Source of the DNA: Polaromonas sp.
GTDB lineage: Bacteria > Pseudomonadota > Gammaproteobacteria > Burkholderiales > Burkholderiaceae_C
Assembly (NCBI GenBank): GCA_013205645.1
Contig: JABMMH010000368.1
Span: 1-6,344 of the forward strand
DNA: 6,344 nt
Reading direction: 5' to 3'
This document shows, one piece after another, positions 1 to 6,027 of the stretch. Numbering within the stretch: position 1 is the first letter of the stretch; each line of letters starts with the position of its first letter. Position numbers and translations under genes: made by a program. The notes beneath the pieces were generated by a model. The model saw only the letters and a program-made list of their open reading frames with translations, had not been told where the DNA came from and did no database searches.

Positions 1-735
1 GTGCAAATCAAGGTCGCCGACAACGGCGAGATTTTGGTCAAGTCAGCGGGTCTGCTGAAGGAATATTACAAAAATCCAACAGCCACGGCCGAGGTGCTGA
101 GCGCCGACGGCTGGTACCACACCAGCGACGCCGGCTTCATCGACGCCAGCGGCCACCTGAAGATCATTGACCGCGTCAAAGACGTCGGCCGCCTTCAAGG
201 CGGCGCCAACGACGGTGCCATGTTCGCGCCCAAATATGTCGAGAACAAGCTGAAATTTTTCCCCTTCATCAAAGAAGCCGTGGCCTACGGTGACGGCCGC
301 GACAAAGTCTGCGTCATGCTGAACATCGACTTCGATGCGGCAGGCAACTGGGCCGAGCGCCGCAACCTGCCGTATGCCGGTTACACCGACTTGGCGCAAA
401 AGCCTGAGGTCTACCAACTCATTCGTGAATGCGTTGAAAAAGTCAACGCCGACCTGAGTGTTGACGCGCTGCTGGCGGGCTCGCAGGTGAGCCGCTTTTT
501 GGTGTTGCACAAAGAGCTCGATGCCGATGACGGCGAGCTGACACGAACCAACAAAGTCAGACGCGGCTTCATCGCCGAAAAATACCAACCGCTGGTCGAC
601 GCGCTCTATGCCGGCAAGGCCGAGCAATTCATTGAAACCGTGGTGAAATTTGAAGACGGCCGCAGCGGCAGCGTCAGTGCGACGCTCAAGCTCAGCGACG
701 CCAAAACATTTGCCTTCGTGAAGGCTGCAGCATGA
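1..735 (+). CDS. Long-chain-type acyl-CoA synthetase (AMP-binding), C-terminal part, 5' truncated
   Basis: This is the C-terminal 244 residues of an ATP-dependent acyl-CoA synthetase, which adenylates a carboxylic acid and transfers the acyl group to CoA. Family members are usually about 600-650 residues, so roughly 400 are missing before the window; the GTG at base 1 is an internal Val codon that happens to open the window. Visible core motifs are WYHTSD (residues 38-43; Asp43 should bind the ATP ribose), the hinge segment IIDRVKDV (55-62), and the A10-like LTRTNKVRR (180-188), in which Lys185 is the expected catalytic lysine. The segment from about 105 to 170 resembles the helical region of long-chain (FAA1/bubblegum-like) ligases. 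Oddities are Ser for Gly in the usual HTGD, and TRTNK where PTLK is typical. The stop overlaps the livG start as ATGA, so the genes are very probably co-transcribed and translationally coupled. The superfamily call is firm; the substrate is unknown. Confidence 0.93.
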   Translation: MQIKVADNGEILVKSAGLLKEYYKNPTATAEVLSADGWYHTSDAGFIDASGHLKIIDRVKDVGRLQGGANDGAMFAPKYVENKLKFFPFIKEAVAYGDGRDKVCVMLNIDFDAAGNWAERRNLPYAGYTDLAQKPEVYQLIRECVEKVNADLSVDALLAGSQVSRFLVLHKELDADDGELTRTNKVRRGFIAEKYQPLVDALYAGKAEQFIETVVKFEDGRSGSVSATLKLSDAKTFAFVKAAA

Positions 736-1514
736 GCAAAAAAATCGGTGACGTCATCCTTGATGTCAACAACATTTCCCTCAGCTTCGGCGGCGTCAAA
801 GCCCTCGCCGACATCTCGTTCAACGTCAAAGAGCACGAGATCCGCGCCATCATCGGACCCAACGGTGCGGGCAAAAGTTCGATGCTCAATTGCATCAACG
901 GGGTTTACCAACCGCAGCAAGGCTCCATCACCTTTCGCGGCCAAACCTTCGAGCACATGAACAGCCACCAAGTGGCGGTGATGGGCGTGGCTCGAACGTT
1001 TCAAAATTTGGCTTTGTTCAAGGGCATGAGCGTGCTCGACAACATCATGTCAGGCCGCAACCTGAAGATCAAAAGCAATCTCTTCATGCAGGCGCTGCGC
1101 ATCGGACCGGCTGAAAAAGAAGAATTTCAGCACCGCGAAGCGGTCGAGAAAATCATCGACTTCCTGGAAATTCAAGCCTACCGAAAAACACCAGTGGGGC
1201 AACTGCCTTACGGTTTGCAAAAACGCGTCGACCTCGGCCGCGCGCTGGCCATGGAACCGCAAGTGCTGCTGCTGGATGAGCCGATGGCCGGCATGAACGT
1301 CGAAGAAAAGCAGGACATGTGCCGCTTCGTCCTCGACGTCAACGACGAGTTCGGCACCACGGTGGTTCTCATTGAGCATGACATGGGTGTGGTGATGGAC
1401 ATCTCCGATCGTGTCGTGGTGCTGGACTACGGCAAAAAAATTGGCGATGGCACACCCAACGAAGTGCGCAACAACCCTGACGTCATCAGCGCCTACCTCG
1501 GCACCAGCCACTAA
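732..1514 (+). CDS. livG: HAAT-family ABC transporter ATP-binding protein, LivG type
   Basis: This 260-residue cytoplasmic ATPase is one of the two nucleotide-binding subunits of a branched-chain amino acid type importer. The Walker A motif is GPNGAGKS (42-49). The signature is LPYGLQKR (158-165); LPYG in place of LSGG is the normal LivG form. Walker B with the catalytic Glu is VLLLDEP (178-184), and the switch His is His216 in IEHDM. The C-terminal GDGTPNEV...VISAYLG is the short tail typical of LivG/LivF, and the length matches the family. The start is fixed by the ATGA overlap with the upstream synthetase stop, with AAGG at 721-724 as a plausible ribosome binding site seven bases before the ATG. 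It should pair with the LivF-type subunit at 5208-6017. The substrate need not be leucine: the flanking CoA ligases point to an organic acid (inference). Confidence 0.96.
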   Translation: MSKKIGDVILDVNNISLSFGGVKALADISFNVKEHEIRAIIGPNGAGKSSMLNCINGVYQPQQGSITFRGQTFEHMNSHQVAVMGVARTFQNLALFKGMSVLDNIMSGRNLKIKSNLFMQALRIGPAEKEEFQHREAVEKIIDFLEIQAYRKTPVGQLPYGLQKRVDLGRALAMEPQVLLLDEPMAGMNVEEKQDMCRFVLDVNDEFGTTVVLIEHDMGVVMDISDRVVVLDYGKKIGDGTPNEVRNNPDVISAYLGTSH

Positions 1515-1534
1515 CAAAGAACGGCAACACCAAC

Positions 1535-2464
1535 ATGGCATTCTTTCTTGAAACATTGCTCGGCGGCCTGATGGCCGGCATGCTGTATTCACTGGTGGCG
1601 CTGGGCTTTGTGCTGATCTTTAAAGCGTCCGGCGTCTTCAACTTTGCGCAGGGCGCGATGGTGCTGTTTGCCGCACTGGCGATGGCCCGATTTTCGGCAT
1701 GGCTGCCGGCATGGCTGGGCTTCGAGAGTCTGTTGCTAGCCAACATCTTGGCCTTCTTGATTGCTGCGGTCATCATGTTTGCCGTGGCTTGGCTGATCGA
1801 ACGGCTGGTGCTGCGGCATCTGGTCAACCAAGATGGCGCGACGCTGTTGATGGCGACACTGGGCATCGCTTACTTTTTAGAAGGTCTGGGTCAAACCATC
1901 TTCGGCGGCAATATTTACAAGATCGACATCGGCATGCCGAAAGACCCGGTCTTCGTGTTGGACTCGATTTTCCCGGGCGGCCTTCTGATCAACAAAGAAG
2001 ACCTGTATGCCGCGCTGATCGCCGCACTCTTGGTCAGCGCGCTGAGTCTGTTCTTTCAAAAAACCTCCACCGGTCGCGCCTTGCGTGCGGTGGCTGACGA
2101 CCACCAAGCTGCGCAGTCGATTGGCATTCCGCTGAATCGAATCTGGGTCATCGTCTGGTGCGTAGCCGGCGTGGTGGCCTTGGTGGCCGGGATGATCTGG
2201 GGCAGCAAACTCGGCGTGCAATTTTCGCTCGCGACGGTGGCGTTGCGGGCCTTGCCGGTGGTGATTTTGGGTGGCCTGACCTCGGTGCCTGGCGCCATCA
2301 TCGGCGGCCTGATCATCGGCGTCGGCGAGAAGCTCTCTGAAGTTTTCTTGGGTCCTTACGTCGGCGGTGGCATTGAAATCTGGTTCGCCTATGTGCTGGC
2401 GCTGGGCTTTCTGCTGTTTCGTCCGCAAGGTCTGTTTGGCGAAAAAATCATCGATAGGGTCTAG
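1535..2464 (+). CDS. livH: HAAT-family ABC transporter permease, LivH type
   Basis: This 309-residue inner-membrane protein is one half of the transport channel. It is very hydrophobic, with about eight likely membrane segments; the clearest are residues 8-30, 38-57, 66-89, 100-116, 152-172, 200-222, 235-262 and 275-295. The N-terminal block GMLYSLVALGFVLIF followed by GVFNFAQGAM (33-42) is the family hallmark. The cytoplasmic EAA-like coupling loop, RALRAVADDHQAAQSIGI (181-198), contacts the ATPases. The protein ends with the family-typical FRPQGLFGEK just before the C-terminus. The gene begins 20 bases after livG. Only a weak AGAACGG-like ribosome binding site precedes the ATG, so re-initiation from livG is likely. 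The family call is firm; the substrate is open. Confidence 0.95.
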   Translation: MAFFLETLLGGLMAGMLYSLVALGFVLIFKASGVFNFAQGAMVLFAALAMARFSAWLPAWLGFESLLLANILAFLIAAVIMFAVAWLIERLVLRHLVNQDGATLLMATLGIAYFLEGLGQTIFGGNIYKIDIGMPKDPVFVLDSIFPGGLLINKEDLYAALIAALLVSALSLFFQKTSTGRALRAVADDHQAAQSIGIPLNRIWVIVWCVAGVVALVAGMIWGSKLGVQFSLATVALRALPVVILGGLTSVPGAIIGGLIIGVGEKLSEVFLGPYVGGGIEIWFAYVLALGFLLFRPQGLFGEKIIDRV

Positions 2465-2470
2465 ACATGA

Positions 2471-2580
2471 GGCCCCCACGCTTGTCACTTCGTGTACTGC
2501 ACTGCCCCCCGTGGGGGTCGCTGCGCCTGCGGCCCGGCGGAGCCGGTTCCGCGGCCCCTGCTGGGCTTGGGACAGCGCCA
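2471..2580. repeat. GC-rich structured intergenic repeat, Comamonadaceae type
   Basis: This stretch fills most of the livH-livM gap and is much richer in G and C runs than its surroundings. CCCCCAC at 2473-2479 is the exact reverse complement of GTGGGGG at 2511-2517, and a CCCCCC run directly abuts the second arm. Further small hairpins are CCGGC (2534-2538) with GCCGG (2542-2546) around GGA, and GCCC (2554-2557) with GGGC (2563-2566). Blocks such as GGCCCGGCGGAGCCGG and GGCCCCTGCTGGGCTTGG match, from memory, an intergenic repeat dispersed through Comamonadaceae genomes; this was not searched. It encodes no transposase and no convincing peptide. The edges are approximate. It could act as an mRNA hairpin or a weak attenuator, but no T-tract follows, so it is not a standard intrinsic terminator. 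Confidence 0.65.
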
Positions 2581-2622
2581 CGCCAGACTTCTTTTATTAC
2601 GACCTAACCGCGGCTCATCCTT

Positions 2623-3699
2623 ATGTTTTATAGAGAAAACGGTCAATTCAAAACCAACTACCGGGATGACCAGCAGATCTTCCCGATCTTGCAGGACCGC
2701 GTCGCCATCGGCCTGTTGTTGGCGGTCGCTTTTGTAGCCGTGCCGATGTTGGCCAGCGACTACCTGTTTCGGGCGATTCTGATTCCGTTCGTGATCATGT
2801 CGTTGGCTGCGTTGGGGGTGAATATTCTGGTCGGTTATTGCGGCCAAATCTCGCTCGGCTCCGGCGCTTTCATGGCGGTCGGCGCCTACGGTGCTTACAA
2901 CATCTTTGTGCGCCTGCCCGGCATGCCGCTGATCCCGGCCTTGATTCTGGGCGGCTTGTGCGCCACCGCGTTCGGCATCTTGTTTGGCTTGCCCAGCCTG
3001 CGCGTCAAGGGCTTGTATTTGGCCGTGGCCACATTGGCCGCACAGTTTTTTAGCGACTGGATGTTTTTGCGCATCAAGTGGTTCACGCTGGACACGCCAT
3101 CCGGCTCGGTCTCGGTGTCAAACCTGCAGGTCTTCGGCATGCCAATTGAAAGCGCTGTCAGCCGCTATCTGCTGTGCCTGTCGCTGCTGCTGGTCATCGG
3201 CGTGATGGCTAAAAATCTAGTGCGCGGTGCCATCGGCCGCGAGTGGATGGCCATCCGCGACATGGACGTGGCCGCGGCCGTGATCGGCATTCGCCCGATG
3301 TACGCCAAGCTCAGCGCCTTCGCGGTCAGCTCCTTCATCATCGGCGTGGCCGGCGGACTCTGGGCTTTCGTTTATCTCGGTGCGTGGGAGCCTGCGGCTT
3401 TCTCTGTCGACCAATCCTTTCGCTTGCTGTTCATGGTGATCATCGGCGGCCTTGGCTCCATCATGGGCAGCTTTTTTGGCGCGGCTTTCATCGTCGTGCT
3501 GCCGATTGCGTTGAATCAATTTTTGCCCTTCTTTGCCGGTCTGTTCGGCATCGACATCTCAACTGCCGGTGTGTCACATGCCGAGCTGATGATTTTTGGC
3601 GGCCTGATCGTTTGGTTCTTGATTGTCGAGCCGCATGGGCTGGCCAAGCTGTGGTCGATGGGCAAACAAAAACTGCGTTTGTGGCCCTTTCCACATTGA
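2623..3699 (+). CDS. livM: HAAT-family ABC transporter permease, LivM type
   Basis: This 358-residue inner-membrane permease is the partner of the LivH-type subunit. Residues 1-26 are a polar N-terminal extension (MFYRENGQFKTNYRDD...). Hydrophobic segments start near residue 28 and continue to about 340, enough for eight to ten helices. Family hallmarks are LGVNILVGYCGQISLGSGAF (64-83), RVKGLYLAVATLAAQ (127-141), and the cytoplasmic EAA-like loop GREWMAIRDMDVAAAVIGI (205-223). The protein ends with a short basic tail. ATG 2623 is the only reasonable start: an in-frame TAA at 2605-2607 lies just upstream, and the N-terminus looks like that of relatives as I remember them. No Shine-Dalgarno sequence is visible before it, which is odd, and the structured repeat at 2471-2580 separates it from livH. 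The family call is firm. Confidence 0.95.
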   Translation: MFYRENGQFKTNYRDDQQIFPILQDRVAIGLLLAVAFVAVPMLASDYLFRAILIPFVIMSLAALGVNILVGYCGQISLGSGAFMAVGAYGAYNIFVRLPGMPLIPALILGGLCATAFGILFGLPSLRVKGLYLAVATLAAQFFSDWMFLRIKWFTLDTPSGSVSVSNLQVFGMPIESAVSRYLLCLSLLLVIGVMAKNLVRGAIGREWMAIRDMDVAAAVIGIRPMYAKLSAFAVSSFIIGVAGGLWAFVYLGAWEPAAFSVDQSFRLLFMVIIGGLGSIMGSFFGAAFIVVLPIALNQFLPFFAGLFGIDISTAGVSHAELMIFGGLIVWFLIVEPHGLAKLWSMGKQKLRLWPFPH

Positions 3700-3722
3700 G
3701 TTTCGTGGGTGTTGTTTATAAA
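3696..3722 (+). promoter_or_regulatory. Possible sigma70-like promoter for the binding-protein gene
   Basis: The gap between livM and the binding-protein gene is the most AT-rich stretch of the window. TTGAGT (3696-3701) resembles a -35 box at 4 of 6 positions, and TATAAA (3717-3722) resembles a -10 box at 5 of 6. The spacer is 15 bases, shorter than the optimal 17. A start near base 3729 would leave a leader of about 24 bases. An internal promoter would fit the need for more binding protein than membrane subunits, but this is a weak match judged by eye. Confidence 0.22.
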
Positions 3723-3742
3723 GTCAGTTTTAAAAATTAACC

Positions 3743-3748
3743 GGAGAC
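3743..3748 (+). promoter_or_regulatory. Strong ribosome binding site of the binding-protein gene
   Basis: GGAGAC, with GGAG ending six bases before ATG 3753, is the best Shine-Dalgarno match before any of the transporter genes. It fixes the start of the binding protein and suggests this subunit is translated more than its neighbours. Confidence 0.75.
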
Positions 3749-3752
3749 AAGA

Positions 3753-5075
3753 ATGAAATCAGGCAAATTAATTTTGGCGCTTGCGACCCTCGCGGTGAGC
3801 GCCTCCGTGGTCACCAGCGCTGTGGCGCAGGCCAAAGAACAGTTCATTCCGGTGCTGTCTTACCGCACCGGGCCTTACGCCCCGAACGGTACGCCGTGGG
3901 CCAATGGTTTTGTGGACTACCTCAAACTGGTCAACGCACGCGGCGGTATCAACGGCGTCAAGTTGTCGTTCGAAGAATGCGAAACCGGTTACGACACGGC
4001 GCGCAGCGTGGAGTGTTACGAGCGACTCAAGAGCAAAGGCATGTCGTTTGTACAGCCACTGTCCACCGGTGCCACCTTCGCCATCACAGAGAAAGCCCCG
4101 ATCGACAAAATCCCGGTGGTGACGGTTGGCTATGGCCGCAGCGAAAGCGCTGACGGCTCGGTCTTCAAATGGAACTTCCCGATCGCTGGCACCTATTGGG
4201 TCGCGTCCGATGCGATTTTGCAAGCCATCGCCATCAAGGAAGGCGGTTTCGACAAGCTCAAGGGCAAGCGCATCGCACTGGTTTACCACGACAGTCCATT
4301 CGGCAAAGAGCCAATTCCACTGATGCAAGAGCGCGCCGCGATGCACGGCTTCAATTTGCAGCTGCTGCCGGTCACGGCGCCTGGCGTGGAGCAAAAAGCC
4401 ACTTGGTTGCAGGTGCGCCAGTCGCGTCCTGACTATGTTGTGCTGTGGGGCTGGGGCGTGATGAATTCGACATCGATCAAAGAAGCGCAAGCCACTGGCT
4501 ACCCGCGTGAAAAAATGTACGGCGTCTGGTGGGCCGGTGCTGAGCCTGACGTCAAAGACGTGGCCGATGGCGCCAAAGGCTACAACGCGGTGACGATGCA
4601 GCACGGTGCCGAGCCCAACTCCAAGCTGGCCAAAGACGTGCTGGCGATGATTCACGCCAAAGGCCAAGGCACCGGCCCGAAAGACGAAGTCGGCCAAGTG
4701 CTTTACATGCGCGGCGCCATGAGCGCCATGATCGGTATTGAAGGTGTGCGTGCAGCGCAAGATCGATTCGGCAAAGGCAAAGTCATGACGGGCGAGCAAG
4801 TCCGTTGGGGCCTTGAAAACCTGAACTTGACACAACCCAAACTGGACGCCCTGGGCTTTGCCGGCGTCATGCGGCCTATCAGCACGTCTTGCACTGACCA
4901 CATGGGTTCGGCTTGGGCGCGCATCCACACATGGGATGGCAAGCAGTGGAAGTTCACCTCCGACTGGCTGCAGGCTGACGAGCAAATCATCAAACCTTTG
5001 GTCAAAGCAACGGCCGCTAAATACGCAGCCGATAAAAAGCTGACGCCACGCACACCGGCAGACTGCCAGTCGTGA
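3753..5075 (+). CDS. ABC transporter periplasmic substrate-binding protein (type 1 fold, Peripla_BP_6/LivJ-like)
   Basis: This 440-residue secreted protein should capture the ligand in the periplasm and deliver it to the LivHM-type channel. A Sec signal peptide is clear: basic start (MKSGK), hydrophobic core to about residue 20, and cleavage after AVA (23-25) or AQA (25-27). There is no lipobox cysteine. The mature part follows the type 1 binding-protein pattern: a first lobe beginning FIPVLSYRTGPYAPNG and YLKLVNARGGINGVKL, then the second-lobe strand GKRIALVYHDSPFGKE, then PDYVVLWGWG. It is longer than E. coli LivJ (about 370). Four cysteines (76, 88, 380, 438) could form two disulfides after export. 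The gene has its own strong ribosome binding site and is followed by an inverted REP pair. The ligand cannot be read from sequence; its resemblance to binding proteins found beside CoA ligases suggests an aromatic or other organic acid (inference). Confidence 0.93.
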   Translation: MKSGKLILALATLAVSASVVTSAVAQAKEQFIPVLSYRTGPYAPNGTPWANGFVDYLKLVNARGGINGVKLSFEECETGYDTARSVECYERLKSKGMSFVQPLSTGATFAITEKAPIDKIPVVTVGYGRSESADGSVFKWNFPIAGTYWVASDAILQAIAIKEGGFDKLKGKRIALVYHDSPFGKEPIPLMQERAAMHGFNLQLLPVTAPGVEQKATWLQVRQSRPDYVVLWGWGVMNSTSIKEAQATGYPREKMYGVWWAGAEPDVKDVADGAKGYNAVTMQHGAEPNSKLAKDVLAMIHAKGQGTGPKDEVGQVLYMRGAMSAMIGIEGVRAAQDRFGKGKVMTGEQVRWGLENLNLTQPKLDALGFAGVMRPISTSCTDHMGSAWARIHTWDGKQWKFTSDWLQADEQIIKPLVKATAAKYAADKKLTPRTPADCQS

Positions 5076-5090
5076 TTTGACATGGGGTTT

Positions 5091-5112
5091 CGGCCAGAGG
5101 CTGGACTCCTAC
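5091..5112 (-). repeat. REP-like unit 1, minus strand
   Basis: Read on the minus strand from 5112, the unit is GTAGGAG, then T, then a CCAG/CTGG stem (5104-5101 with 5097-5094) around a CCT loop, then CCG. The outer T·C position does not pair, so the stem is four base pairs. Confidence 0.7.
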
Positions 5113-5135
5113 CGCGGAAGAAATAGACTTTTCGC

Positions 5136-5157
5136 GTAGGAGCCGAGCCTCTCGGCC
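5136..5157 (+). repeat. REP-like unit 2, plus strand
   Basis: The unit reads GTAGGAG, then a six-pair stem GCCGAG (5142-5147, sharing the last G of the head) with CTCGGC (5151-5156) around a CCT loop. Compared with unit 1, the third base pair from the loop is G-C instead of C-G: both partners changed, so the hairpin is kept. Confidence 0.7.
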
Positions 5158-5207
5158 ATGACCCTGCTTGAACCAACTGCATCCTCTGACAGATCGGATT
5201 TCAGCCC

Positions 5208-6017
5208 ATGAGTGATTCAACCATCGTGCTCAATGTCAACGGCATCGAGGTCATTTACAACCACGTGATCTTGGTGCTGAAAGGCGTCTCGTTGCAGGTG
5301 CCTGACGGTAAAATAGTGGCGATTTTGGGCGGCAATGGGGCCGGCAAAACCACCACGCTACGGGCCGTCTCGAACCTGCTCAAGGGCGAACGCGGCGAAG
5401 TCACCAAAGGCTCTATCGAGTTGCGCGGCGAGCGCATTGAGAATCTCTCGCCCTCTGATTTGGTGCAGCGCGGCGTGGTGCAAGTGATGGAAGGTCGGCA
5501 CTGCTTTGCACACCTGACGATTGAAGAAAACTTGTTGACTGGCGCCTACACCCGCAAAGACAAGGCCGAAGTGGCGGCCAATCTGGAGAAGGTTTACGCC
5601 TACTTTCCGCGCTTGAAAACACGCCGCACATCGCAGGCCGCCTACACCTCTGGCGGCGAGCAACAGATGTGCGCGATTGGCCGCGCGTTGATGACCAACC
5701 CGAACATGGTGTTGCTTGACGAGCCGTCGATGGGTTTGGCACCGCAAATCGTCGAGGAAGTTTTTAACATCGTCAAAGACCTGAATGAAAAAGAGAAAGT
5801 CACCTTTTTACTGGCTGAGCAGAACACCCACATGGCGCTGAAATACGCCGACTATGGCTACATCATGGAAAGTGGCCGGGTCGTGATGGATGGCGTGGCC
5901 AGCGACTTGGCCAGCAACGAAGACGTCAAAGAGTTTTACTTGGGCGTGGGCGGTGGTGAGCGCAAGAGTTTCAAAGACGTTAAAAGTTACAAGCGGCGCA
6001 AGCGCTGGTTGGCCTGA
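5208..6017 (+). CDS. livF: HAAT-family ABC transporter ATP-binding protein, LivF type
   Basis: This 269-residue cytoplasmic ATPase is the second nucleotide-binding subunit and should form a heterodimer with the LivG-type protein. Walker A is GGNGAGKT (41-48). The signature is TSGGEQQM (147-154), with Thr where LivF proteins normally have Leu. Walker B with the catalytic Glu is MVLLDEP (167-173). The switch position is Gln205 in AEQN rather than His, as is usual in LivF. It is longer than E. coli LivF (about 237): a Lys/Arg-rich tail follows the usual end at YLG, finishing KSYKRRKRWLA. ATG 5208 is chosen because the LivF fold begins directly after it; the ribosome binding site is poor (GGA at 5196-5198). 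An inverted REP pair lies upstream, and a PaaK-like gene follows after 10 bases. The call is firm. Confidence 0.95.
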   Translation: MSDSTIVLNVNGIEVIYNHVILVLKGVSLQVPDGKIVAILGGNGAGKTTTLRAVSNLLKGERGEVTKGSIELRGERIENLSPSDLVQRGVVQVMEGRHCFAHLTIEENLLTGAYTRKDKAEVAANLEKVYAYFPRLKTRRTSQAAYTSGGEQQMCAIGRALMTNPNMVLLDEPSMGLAPQIVEEVFNIVKDLNEKEKVTFLLAEQNTHMALKYADYGYIMESGRVVMDGVASDLASNEDVKEFYLGVGGGERKSFKDVKSYKRRKRWLA

Positions 6018-6019
6018 GG
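6016..6019 (+). promoter_or_regulatory. Ribosome binding site deciding the GTG start of the PaaK-like gene
   Basis: GAGG overlaps the livF stop codon and lies eight bases before GTG 6028. With no ATG nearby in frame, it supports the GTG start and tight coupling to livF. Confidence 0.55.
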
Positions 6020-6027
6020 CGCGCACG

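Larger units (their letters stand above)
5091..5157. repeat. Inverted pair of REP-like elements (REPIN/BIME-like)
   Basis: Two REP-like units face each other with their GTAG heads inward, separated by 23 bases (5113-5135). Both begin GTAGGAG, followed by a short hairpin with the same CCT loop. As a pair they form one long imperfect hairpin: 17 of the 22 positions of the units can pair without gaps, and GCG (5114-5116) pairs with CGC (5133-5135) if one C is bulged. No T-tract follows, so this is not a typical intrinsic terminator. It sits 15 bases after the binding-protein stop and 50 bases before livF. REP elements there could protect the 3' end of the upstream message and lower downstream expression, as known for malE-malF in E. 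coli; here that is inference. Such elements are normally spread by a distant RAYT transposase; none is in this window. Confidence 0.75.

Noticed and set aside
1..3. GTG at the first base as the start of the synthetase gene
   Set aside because: It falls inside the AMP-binding enzyme; the N-terminal two thirds of the domain must lie upstream of the window.
738..744. Run of seven A near the livG start (a second A7 at 1434-1440), possible slippage or phase-variation site
   Set aside because: Both are ordinary Lys-Lys-Ile codons, and A7 is short for phase variation; nothing else suggests frame switching.
2465..2622. Insertion sequence or CRISPR-like array in the livH-livM gap
   Set aside because: There are no regularly spaced direct repeats, no transposase remnant and no visible target duplication; a dispersed structured repeat fits better.
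2492..2737. Small plus-strand open frame across the livH-livM gap
   Set aside because: Its codons come from the GC-rich repeat and an out-of-frame part of livM; no convincing ribosome binding site or protein pattern.
3768..4985. A 405-codon open frame on the minus strand opposite the binding-protein gene
   Set aside because: It is in exact codon register with the sense gene. Stops there would need TTA, CTA or TCA sense codons, which this genome avoids. The translation is low-complexity and resembles no protein family I know. The same explains the long minus-strand frames opposite the other genes (43-627, 1050-1592, 1877-2581).
5091..5157. Intrinsic terminator after the binding-protein gene
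   Set aside because: The hairpin is not followed by a T-tract, livF and the ligase continue on the same strand, and the REP-pair reading explains the symmetry better.
5168..5207. Promoter upstream of livF (TTGAAC at 5168)
   Set aside because: No acceptable -10 box lies at a suitable distance.
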